From contig JBCCOK010000012.1 in NCBI GenBank assembly GCA_039025395.1, forward strand, positions 1 through 64,000: a DNA stretch of 64,000 nt, in the 5' to 3' direction. Every line of letters begins with the position of its first letter. Position 1 is the first letter of the stretch. The DNA is from Hoeflea_A sp039025395. GTDB lineage: Bacteria > Pseudomonadota > Alphaproteobacteria > Rhizobiales > Rhizobiaceae. Below, piece by piece: positions 25,547 through 33,017 of this stretch. The position numbers and the translations under genes were made by a program. The notes below the pieces were generated by a model. The model saw only the letters and a program-made list of their open reading frames with translations. It was not told where the DNA came from and did no database searches.

Positions 25547-26374
25547 ATGGATACGCACGTCAATACGCTCTCCAATACCGGAGTGTCCGAGCGCATCGCT
25601 CTGCGCTCGGTCAGCCATACCTTTCATACCGATTCAGGGCCGCTTCCCGTTCTCGACGACTTGAGCATGGCCTGTGCCGACCAGAGCTTCACAGCAGTTG
25701 TTGGGCCCTCGGGCTGCGGCAAGTCCACCCTCACCCGGCTTGTTGCCGGATTGCTCAAGCCGGATCATGGCGAGGTCCTGTTGCATGGGGAAAAGGTGAC
25801 GGGTCCGCGTTCAACCGTTGGCATGGCGTTTCAGAATCCAGTTCTGCTGGAGTGGCGGAGTATTATCGAAAACGTCGTCTTGCCACTTGAAATCGTTCCG
25901 AACACGATGTCGAAAACCGAACGGCATGGCCGCGCGCGCGAACTGCTGGCACTTGTTGGACTGTCGGGGTTCGAGGACAAACGTCCATCGGAGCTGTCGG
26001 GCGGCATGCGCCAGCGCGCGTCGCTTTGCCGGGCCATCGTACACCGGCCGGAAGTTCTGATTCTTGATGAGCCGTTTGGCGCGCTTGATGCCTTCACGCG
26101 CGAAGATCTGTGGCAGACCATGCACGCGCTACGCAAGGAAGAAAACGTTACCTCCATATTGATCACGCATGACTTGAGAGAATCGGTATTTCTGGCGGAA
26201 AAGGTCGTCGTTTTGTCCGGCCGGCCGGCACATGTTCAATATACGCTTGACGTCGACCTACCTCCCGAGCGCGAGCTTGGCGATCTCTATTCTGCGGGCG
26301 CGACCGAGATGCTGCACGATCTGCGGCATCAGATCCAAATTGCGCAGGGCCGCGCCCCTGCCGATAGCACGTAG
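25547..26374 (+). CDS. ABC transporter ATP-binding protein
   Basis: This 275-residue ATPase of the nitrate/sulfonate/taurine subfamily has Walker A GPSGCGKST, signature LSGGMRQRA, Walker B VLILDEPFGALD and the switch histidine in ILITHDL. A TTG 18 bp upstream lies inside the hairpin, so the ATG is preferred although its ribosome-binding site is weak. It works with the flanking binding protein and permease. Confidence 0.88.
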   Translation: MDTHVNTLSNTGVSERIALRSVSHTFHTDSGPLPVLDDLSMACADQSFTAVVGPSGCGKSTLTRLVAGLLKPDHGEVLLHGEKVTGPRSTVGMAFQNPVLLEWRSIIENVVLPLEIVPNTMSKTERHGRARELLALVGLSGFEDKRPSELSGGMRQRASLCRAIVHRPEVLILDEPFGALDAFTREDLWQTMHALRKEENVTSILITHDLRESVFLAEKVVVLSGRPAHVQYTLDVDLPPERELGDLYSAGATEMLHDLRHQIQIAQGRAPADST

Positions 26375-26387
26375 GTTTTTTACAACG

Positions 26388-27149
26388 ATGAGCATGATGC
26401 AACGCATAGGAGTGCCGGTCGCTGCAATGCTGATCTTTGGTCTCCTGTGGGAATGGCTTGTCTGGTTCAATGACTGGCCGAACTACAAGATGGCCTCGCC
26501 TTCGGATATCGGACCGGCCATATGGCAATACCGGTGGCTGTTCGTGGAATATGGTTGGGACACACTCTGGAGAACCGTGGTTGGCCTTGGGCTTGCGGTT
26601 GTTGTTGGCACCATCATCGGCATGATGATGGGCTTCTCAAGGCTGCTGCGCGATGCACTGTACCCGCTCCTTGTTGGCTTCAATGCCGTTCCCAAAGCCA
26701 CGGTTGTGCCGGTGATCGCCCTGATCTTCGTCGGCTTGCACGACATGAATACGATCCTTATCGCCTTCATGATCTCGTTCTTTCCGATCGCTGTTTCGAT
26801 CTCGATCGGACTGTCGACTCTCGAACCGGAATATCGCGACATATTGCGGGCGCTGGGCGCCAGCCGCTTTACGATTTTTCGCAAGATCGCGCTGCCAAAA
26901 ACACTGCCAGAGTTTTTCGGAGCCCTAAAGGTGGCGGTGACGCTGGCTTTTATCGGCACCAACCTCATGGAAATTGTCGAACCGCACGGCAAAGGCCTTG
27001 GCCATCTGTTCGACAGCGGCAAGATCAACGCCGATTATCCGTTGATGTTCGCGGTTCTGATTGCACTGGCGTTGCTTGGCATCCTGCTCTTTTATGTCGT
27101 GGTGCTTCTGGAACGGATTTTCGCAGGCTGGGCGGAGCGACCTGCCTAA
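26388..27149 (+). CDS. ABC transporter permease
   Basis: This 253-residue BPD_transp_1-type permease has about six membrane helices. The ATPase-contacting EAA loop appears as ILRALGASRFTIFRKIALPKTLPEFF. The start 13 bp after the ATPase stop fits an operon; the same frame extends back through the ATPase gene but would give a non-membrane leader. It overlaps the convergent MFS gene by four bases. Confidence 0.88.
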   Translation: MSMMQRIGVPVAAMLIFGLLWEWLVWFNDWPNYKMASPSDIGPAIWQYRWLFVEYGWDTLWRTVVGLGLAVVVGTIIGMMMGFSRLLRDALYPLLVGFNAVPKATVVPVIALIFVGLHDMNTILIAFMISFFPIAVSISIGLSTLEPEYRDILRALGASRFTIFRKIALPKTLPEFFGALKVAVTLAFIGTNLMEIVEPHGKGLGHLFDSGKINADYPLMFAVLIALALLGILLFYVVVLLERIFAGWAERPA

Positions 27150-28783
27150 ATGGCCTCACGAGTGCTTGTCACCGACGGACGAACCAGATGGGTAACGACC
27201 GGCTTGGCGCCGTCGATCTGAAGCGTCTCGATTTCCATCTGCAGCTTCTGGTCCTCGCCCGTGACCCGTTCATGGTGACGCTGATGATCAAGCCACGAAC
27301 TCTCCCACCAGCTTTCGGTAAAGATTGATGGATCCGCGCTGTCCTGGAGAAGCGACCATTGATAACCGCCGTTGCGCTTGCGGCTCGAGGCCAGCTGACC
27401 GACAAGGTCAGAAAAGCGGTCGCGGTTTTCAGGGGCCACCCGATAGCGAATTTGCACCATCACAGGCCCGTCCGGTGCATCGTCAGCAGCGACTACCGGC
27501 GCAGGCCAGTGCATTGACGGTGTGTGGTCCACGGATTCGCCCTGGTTGAGTTTTGCCCGGCGCGTCAATGGAACAAGCACCAACGCGCCGAGTGCTGCGG
27601 CGACCAGCGCGACCGGTATCCCGTACATGGTTGCAATCTGTCCCCAAAGCAGGCTTCCAAGGGCCATGCTGCCAAAGAAGACGGTCAGAAACACCGAGAG
27701 ACCGCGGGCGCGAACCCAGTTGGGCAGGGCCAGTTGCGCCGAAACGTTGAGGCTCGAAAGCACCGCGATCCACGAAATGCCTGCCACAAGCGAAAGGAAA
27801 ACGGCAACCGCCTGGATCGGGACGAGGGCGAAGAACAGCAATACCAGTGCAATTCCCGCTGTACCCGCCATGACCGTCCGGTCCGCTCCCAGGCGTTTTT
27901 TGATAGACGGCAGGACAAAGGCACCAGCGACCGCGCCCGCACCAACGGCTGCCAGCATGTTGCCGTAGAGCGATGGCCCGCCCGATAGAACATCGCGGGC
28001 GATCAAGGGCAGCATCGCCCACAACGCGCTGGCAAACAGAAAGAAGGCCAGTGCTCGAACAAGAGTCGCCCTCAAGGCCATGTTGTTTACTGCATGTCGC
28101 ACGCCGATACGCAGCGCGCCGATGACGTGTTCGGCTGGCAATGAGCCCGTATTGTCAGCCTTTGGCCGCCACCATGCCAAGGTGGCAATGATGCCCAGAA
28201 AACTGATCGCATTGACGAGAAACGGATAAGCGATGCCGGCGCTGACAATGAGGAAACCCGCGAGCGCAGGACCGATTGCGCGGCTGATATTGATGCCCAT
28301 CGAATTCAATGCAATGGCAGGCGAAAGCTCGGTTTTCGGTACCAGCGCCGGAACGATCGCCTGCCAGGCCGGTGCCATGAAAGCAGCGCCTGTTCCCATG
28401 ACGAAAGTGAAGATGAGCAGGAGCGGTGCCGTCATCATCCCGGCCATCACCAAGAGCGTCATTGCAACCGCTGCAATGCCCATCAGAATATTGATGACGA
28501 TCAGCAGTTTCCTGCGGTCGACAATGTCGGCAATGGCGCCGGCGAGAAGCGCAAACAGGAATATGGGAAGTGTCGTCGCAGCCTGAACCGAGGCAACCAG
28601 AAGCGGTGAAGGCGCAAGCTCCGTCATCAGCCACCCGGCACCCACATCGTGCATCCATGTGCCGATATTGGACAATACCGTCGCGATCCAAAGGACCGCA
28701 AAGGCGCGATAGCGGAACGGCGCAAACGCCGACCCGGCTGGTTTCGTGGCGGCTGTTTCTTTCTGGTCTGACGCAGTCGTCAT
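27146..28783 (-). CDS. MFS exporter with C-terminal monooxygenase-like domain
   Basis: This 545-residue protein has eleven to twelve membrane helices of the EntS/DUF894-type MFS group (residues about 20-420; LLAGAIADIVDRRKLL is the loop motif). A soluble segment of about 100 residues follows (MVQIRYRVAPENRDRFSDL through ESWWESSWLDHQRHHERVT) and resembles ABM/Dabb ferredoxin-like domains. Such fused members occur in proteobacteria. It is the last gene of a five-gene cluster and overlaps the fusion protein gene by four bases, suggesting joint export of an aromatic or quinone compound. Confidence 0.82.
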   Translation of the reverse strand: MTTASDQKETAATKPAGSAFAPFRYRAFAVLWIATVLSNIGTWMHDVGAGWLMTELAPSPLLVASVQAATTLPIFLFALLAGAIADIVDRRKLLIVINILMGIAAVAMTLLVMAGMMTAPLLLIFTFVMGTGAAFMAPAWQAIVPALVPKTELSPAIALNSMGINISRAIGPALAGFLIVSAGIAYPFLVNAISFLGIIATLAWWRPKADNTGSLPAEHVIGALRIGVRHAVNNMALRATLVRALAFFLFASALWAMLPLIARDVLSGGPSLYGNMLAAVGAGAVAGAFVLPSIKKRLGADRTVMAGTAGIALVLLFFALVPIQAVAVFLSLVAGISWIAVLSSLNVSAQLALPNWVRARGLSVFLTVFFGSMALGSLLWGQIATMYGIPVALVAAALGALVLVPLTRRAKLNQGESVDHTPSMHWPAPVVAADDAPDGPVMVQIRYRVAPENRDRFSDLVGQLASSRKRNGGYQWSLLQDSADPSIFTESWWESSWLDHQRHHERVTGEDQKLQMEIETLQIDGAKPVVTHLVRPSVTSTREAI

Positions 28784-29628
28784 TGTTCCGCCCCATCATC
28801 GGTGACATCGGAGAGCACAGTCAAACGCATGCCAGGCCGCAGCAAGGCATCCGGATTGGGAAATGAAGCCCAAACCGTCACCGTGCCGGTCTGCGGATCG
28901 ACTTGTGGGCTGGCGGCTTCCGGTGTCGCTTCGACCGCATATTGTCGGTTGCCGGGCAGCACCAGCGATATTCTGATCCGTTCCAGCAGTGCTTCAACAT
29001 CGGGCGATCCGGTCTCTTCCAACAGCGAAAGGCGGTCGGCATAGGGCGCCTGGTAGGCGACAACGGCAGGATCAAGCGTCATGATCGTTGCCAACGGCAC
29101 GCCTGAATCTGCTGCAAGGTAGGCGCCCATAACGGTGGCAGGGCGGGTGATGTATCCGGATATCGGTGCACGCACAACGGTACGCTGCAGGTCAAGCGCA
29201 GCGCGGTCGCGCTCGGTCTCGGCCAGCGCAAGGTCAGCTTCTGCGGCCGCAAGTGCTGTCATGGTGCGACCGAACGCGGCGTCAGTCGTAACGCCGCGTT
29301 CGGACAGGACCTCCTGGCGGCCAGCCTCGCGTCTTGCGCCGTCGAGTGTTGCTTGCGCCTGACGGACTTTGGCTTGCGCTGCCGCCAGCGCAAACTCGAA
29401 GTCGGTCGGATCGAGGCTGATCAGGGCTTGTCCAGCCGAAACCCGTTCGCCGCCTTCGAACAGAATGTCGTTGACCACGCCGTCCAACCGGCTGGAAACA
29501 ACAGCACTTCGGGATGCCTCAACCCGGCCTTCCAGAACCAGCGGTTCAGCCCAGGCTGAGGCAACAGGGAGCGACACAAACAAGGCCGCAGCGGCAAACA
29601 GGTGTGCGGTGACCGTCACTGTTTTCAT
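28780..29628 (-). CDS. Efflux membrane-fusion (periplasmic adaptor) protein
   Basis: This 282-residue HlyD/RND-type adaptor begins with a signal peptide (MKTVTVTAHLFAAAALFVSLPVASAWA). The lipoyl half-motifs flank an alanine-rich coiled-coil hairpin at about residues 80-155. VVRAPISGYITRPATVMGAYL marks the return to the lipoyl domain. It normally bridges an inner-membrane pump to an outer-membrane channel, and here its partner is probably the overlapping MFS gene. No outer-membrane channel is encoded nearby. Confidence 0.85.
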   Translation of the reverse strand: MKTVTVTAHLFAAAALFVSLPVASAWAEPLVLEGRVEASRSAVVSSRLDGVVNDILFEGGERVSAGQALISLDPTDFEFALAAAQAKVRQAQATLDGARREAGRQEVLSERGVTTDAAFGRTMTALAAAEADLALAETERDRAALDLQRTVVRAPISGYITRPATVMGAYLAADSGVPLATIMTLDPAVVAYQAPYADRLSLLEETGSPDVEALLERIRISLVLPGNRQYAVEATPEAASPQVDPQTGTVTVWASFPNPDALLRPGMRLTVLSDVTDDGAEQ

Positions 29629-29662
29629 ATCCGGAACTGGAACAAGCGGGGCTTAGACTCAA

Positions 29663-30343
29663 TCAAGCGGCCGAAACCGGGTCGAGGCGCTCACCGTGGC
29701 TTTGGCGTTCAGGTGCGTTGTGGACCATCGTATAGGCATAGTCGACGCCCATCCCATAAGCTCCTGAGTGCTCCTGCACGATCGCGATGGTTCCGTCGTA
29801 GGTGTCCCTGCGAGCCCAATCGCGCTGCCATTCCAGCAGCACCTGCTGCCAGGTGACCGGCACGACGCCGGCCTGGATCATGCGCTGCATGGCGAAATCA
29901 TGCGCCTCGACAGACGTACCCCCGGATGCGTCGGCCACCATGTAAATCTCGTAGCCGCCCTCGGCCATCGCGCTGAAGGCAAAGGTATTGTTGCAGACCT
30001 CTGTCCAAAGACCTGAAACCACGACCTTTTTGCGGTCATTCTTGGCCAGGTGATCACGCACCTTCTGATCGTCCCAGGAATTCATCGACGTCCGCTCAAG
30101 CAGCGGGTGATCGGGAAAGACTGCCAGCAACTCCGGGTAGGTATGGCCCGAAAAGCTCTCCGTCTCTACGGTCGTAATGATGGTCGGTATATCGAAAAGA
30201 CGGGCCGACTTTGCCAATGCAACCGTGTTGTTTTTCAATGTCTGACGGTCGATCGACTGAACGCCGAAAGCCATCTGCGGTTGGTGATCGATGAAGATGA
30301 GCTGACTGTTTTGAGGGGTCAGCAGTTCGAGTTTCGTGTCCAT
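29663..30343 (-). CDS. Isochorismatase-family (YcaC-like) hydrolase
   Basis: This 226-residue cysteine hydrolase has the catalytic Asp19 in LIFIDHQPQM and nucleophile Cys117 in SGLWTEVCNN. The ERTSMNSWDD segment is shared with YcaC-like proteins of unknown substrate. It lies between the adaptor and the hydrolase genes on the same strand with short gaps, so it is probably co-transcribed with the aromatic-stress cluster. Confidence 0.85.
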   Translation of the reverse strand: MDTKLELLTPQNSQLIFIDHQPQMAFGVQSIDRQTLKNNTVALAKSARLFDIPTIITTVETESFSGHTYPELLAVFPDHPLLERTSMNSWDDQKVRDHLAKNDRKKVVVSGLWTEVCNNTFAFSAMAEGGYEIYMVADASGGTSVEAHDFAMQRMIQAGVVPVTWQQVLLEWQRDWARRDTYDGTIAIVQEHSGAYGMGVDYAYTMVHNAPERQSHGERLDPVSAA

Positions 30344-30369
30344 GACTGATCCTTACCAAAGTGACGGTT

Positions 30370-30999
30370 TCATGCAGCTTCGCTTCGATGGTCGGCCTTG
30401 AGAAACGCGACGACAGCACCGATTTCCTCAGCGCGTACCTCGTGGCCGCCGGAGTGAAAACTGGTATCGGTTTCGCTGCCCTGCTTGCGGAAATATTCAA
30501 CCAGTGTCTCTGTCGCCGATATCGGGCTGATCGTGTCTCTTTCACCGGCGGTGACAAGCACCTTTGCCCGCGAAAGGCCGTCGTTGTCGGCCGGTGTCCA
30601 GGGGATCAAGGGATGCATCAGGCAGATGCGATCAAACAGATCGGCGTGCTTAAAGGCGACAGCGGCGAGAATGTTGGCGCCGTTGGAATAGCCGAGGCCG
30701 AATACCGGGTGCCCCGCCGTTGCCGCTTTGTGCGCGGCGATGAAGCCGGCCATTTTCGACGTCCGCGCGGCAAGATCGTCCATGTCGTAAACGCCCTCGC
30801 CCGTCCTGCGGAAAAAGCGGTTGGCACCCATCTCGGAGACGTCGCCTCGGGGCGAGACAATGCCCGCCCCCGGCAATTCCCGATCGATCAGGTCGAAGAA
30901 CTGGTGCTCATCGCCACCGGTGCCGTGAAAGGCAAAGACGACCGGCGCATCGCTGGTGGTCGGCGGCTTGATCAGATGCTGGTATGCTGTCTCAGACAT
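30370..30999 (-). CDS. Alpha/beta hydrolase, MhqD-like carboxylesterase
   Basis: This 209-residue serine hydrolase of the phospholipase/carboxylesterase group has oxyanion FHGTGGDE, nucleophile GYSNGAN, an Asp in TAGERDTI and a catalytic His in HSGGHEV. An ATG six codons upstream is also possible. In firmicutes the homologue MhqD is induced by quinones together with ring-cleaving MhqO dioxygenases. The adjacent dioxygenase gives the same pairing here. Confidence 0.82.
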   Translation of the reverse strand: MSETAYQHLIKPPTTSDAPVVFAFHGTGGDEHQFFDLIDRELPGAGIVSPRGDVSEMGANRFFRRTGEGVYDMDDLAARTSKMAGFIAAHKAATAGHPVFGLGYSNGANILAAVAFKHADLFDRICLMHPLIPWTPADNDGLSRAKVLVTAGERDTISPISATETLVEYFRKQGSETDTSFHSGGHEVRAEEIGAVVAFLKADHRSEAA

Positions 31000-31037
31000 C
31001 GGCGCAATCTCTTTCAATTCGGCTGATCTGAAGGGTT

Positions 31038-31970
31038 TCAGTCGTTGATTGGCGGCAGGCTCGCTTCGATGCGGTCGCGAATAGCCTCATGCTGTGTGGG
31101 AATTCTCAAACTCTCGCCGAGATGGGCCGGGTCTTCATCGCGATCGAATCCCGGTTCATTCGTTGCAACCTCGAAAAGCACGCCGCCGGGACTGCGAAAA
31201 TAGATGGCCCAGAAATAATCGCGATCGATGACCGGCGTTACCTGATACCCGGTGTCGGACAGCGCCTTGCGCACTTCCAACTGCGCTGCCCGGTCTTCAA
31301 CCGCGAAGGCGACATGATGAACCGACCCTGCTCCCTGCCGTGAAGCCTTGGCATCCGGCAGGATTTCCAGATCGACGAAGTCGGCACCATTGCCGTTTCT
31401 GGCGGCAAAACGGACCTGGTTGCGATGTTCTTCTGCTTTCTCGTAACCCATAAACTGAAGCAACTCCGATGTCGCGCCATCATCCATCAAACGCATGCGC
31501 ACACCGAGAAAACCTCTGATGGCAACATCGGCATCCGGACCTCCGGCATCCCAAACCGGCCTGGTGTCGTTGTCGCGCTCGACGAGTGCAAAGCCGTCAC
31601 CATCAGGTCCCTGAAAGCTCAGCCGCTCAGACCCGAAGCTTTCGCCGCGCTTCAGGCCTTCGACACCATGTTCATGAAGCCTGTTTTCCCAGTAGCCCAA
31701 CGAGCCGGTTGGAACAGAAAACTGGGTTTCGCCCACTTCACCGGCACCCGGGGTGCCTTTGACGATTCCCGGGAACGGGAAATAGGTCATTACCGAACCA
31801 GGCGTACCCTGGGCATCGCCGTAGTAGAGATGGTAGACATCGGGGGCGTCGAAATTGACGGTCTTCTTGACCCGCCGCAATCCCAGCGTCTTTGTGAAGA
31901 AGTCATTGTTCTGCTGTGCATCGCCAGCAAGCGATGTCACATGGTGCAAGCCGCGAATCTGATCGATCAT
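31038..31970 (-). CDS. Ring-cleaving dioxygenase, MhqO-like
   Basis: This 310-residue two-module vicinal-oxygen-chelate protein has metal ligands in IRGLHHVTSLAG (N-terminal), SVHHVAFAV and VLFEVATNEPGF (C-terminal His/Glu). Family members are hydroquinone- or catechol-cleaving enzymes. The MIDQIRGLHH start fits the family; the frame extends 198 bp further into the divergent control region but without protein-like sequence. It is the first gene of the cluster facing the LysR regulator. Confidence 0.85.
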   Translation of the reverse strand: MIDQIRGLHHVTSLAGDAQQNNDFFTKTLGLRRVKKTVNFDAPDVYHLYYGDAQGTPGSVMTYFPFPGIVKGTPGAGEVGETQFSVPTGSLGYWENRLHEHGVEGLKRGESFGSERLSFQGPDGDGFALVERDNDTRPVWDAGGPDADVAIRGFLGVRMRLMDDGATSELLQFMGYEKAEEHRNQVRFAARNGNGADFVDLEILPDAKASRQGAGSVHHVAFAVEDRAAQLEVRKALSDTGYQVTPVIDRDYFWAIYFRSPGGVLFEVATNEPGFDRDEDPAHLGESLRIPTQHEAIRDRIEASLPPIND

Positions 31971-32020
31971 CGTCTCTGTCCCGGTTGTTTCCCGATCTGG
32001 TATGAAACACACATCTAGTG

Positions 32021-32072
32021 GTTGCTCTGGTAATGGGAATAGCAACAATCTTGAACAATTCGTTGCATCAAG
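32021..32072. promoter_or_regulatory. Inverted repeats in the LysR–dioxygenase intergenic region
   Basis: Two dyads lie here. GTTGCT (32021-32026) pairs with AGCAAC (32041-32046), and CTTGA (32050-32054) with TCAAG (32068-32072) across 13 bp. Paired dyads of this kind between a LysR gene and its divergent target are typical binding sites, the one near the LysR start serving autoregulation. Assignment to this regulator is inferred. Confidence 0.45.
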
Positions 32073-32086
32073 CGTAATAATGGCTG

Positions 32087-32995
32087 ATGGATGAACTAAA
32101 AGCCGTTCGAACCTTTCTCGCCGTTGCCGAGTTGCAGAGCTTCGCGGCGGCCGCACGCCGTCTTTCAACCACGACCGCCTCGGTCAGCCGCGCCGTATCC
32201 GGGCTTGAAAAGCATCTGGACGTTCAGCTTTTCGTGCGCACCACCCGCCAGGTATCTCTGACCTCGGCAGGCGCAAGCTACGCGGCGCGTATCGCCCCCG
32301 TGATTGAAGATTTTGACCAGGCGGCCCACGATATCCGGTCGCAGAGCGGTTCGGCTCTTGGCCGGATCCACGTCAGCGCGCCGATGTCGATGGGCATGCG
32401 CGTGCTCCCGGATCTTCTGTCGGACTTCGGCGACGAGTTTCCCGGCATTGAAGTCTCCGTCACAATGACGGACGAGTTTGTCGACATTATCAAGGAAAAC
32501 TATGACCTTGCGATCCGTATTTCCGGACCGCCCGACGACAAATCCACCATCTGGCGGAAGATCTGCCTTGTTGAGCGGATCCTGGTTGCCGCCTCAGGCT
32601 CGCGTTTTGCAAAAATCGATACGCCGAACGCCCTCACAGCATCCGCTTGTCTCGGCTATGACGCCAATGGTGGCGAAGAAATCTGGGAGCTGCGTTCCGC
32701 AACCGCTAAGCATAGCCTGACGGCCGGACGAACGTTCAGCACCAATAATGGCGATTTGCTTGCGAGGATGGTGGAAAACGGCAAGGGTATCGCGTTGTTG
32801 CCGCGCTTTATCGTCAAGGACGCGCTGGCGAAGAACCGGATCGTCCAAATCCTGCCGGAGTGGCGCCCGCCCGATATCTGGCTGACGCTCTATTATCCGC
32901 CCTATGAGCGGCTTCCGGCCAAAGTCGCGGCTTTTTCAGACTTCTTCGAAAGGCATGTGACGGATATCAAGCCCCTGTCCACGTTTCTGGACTGA
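32087..32995 (+). CDS. LysR-family transcriptional regulator
   Basis: This 302-residue LTTR has an N-terminal winged helix at residues 1-60 (FLAVAELQSFAAAARRLSTT, then SRAVSGLEKHLDVQLFVRTT), a linker helix, and a periplasmic-binding-protein-like effector domain from about residue 90. It resembles the DsdC/AaeR-like group acting on aromatic or quinone effectors, but the effector is unknown. It is divergent from the dioxygenase cluster it probably controls. Confidence 0.88.
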   Translation: MDELKAVRTFLAVAELQSFAAAARRLSTTTASVSRAVSGLEKHLDVQLFVRTTRQVSLTSAGASYAARIAPVIEDFDQAAHDIRSQSGSALGRIHVSAPMSMGMRVLPDLLSDFGDEFPGIEVSVTMTDEFVDIIKENYDLAIRISGPPDDKSTIWRKICLVERILVAASGSRFAKIDTPNALTASACLGYDANGGEEIWELRSATAKHSLTAGRTFSTNNGDLLARMVENGKGIALLPRFIVKDALAKNRIVQILPEWRPPDIWLTLYYPPYERLPAKVAAFSDFFERHVTDIKPLSTFLD

Positions 32996-33017
32996 AGCCC
33001 GACGTGCTCTGATCCGA

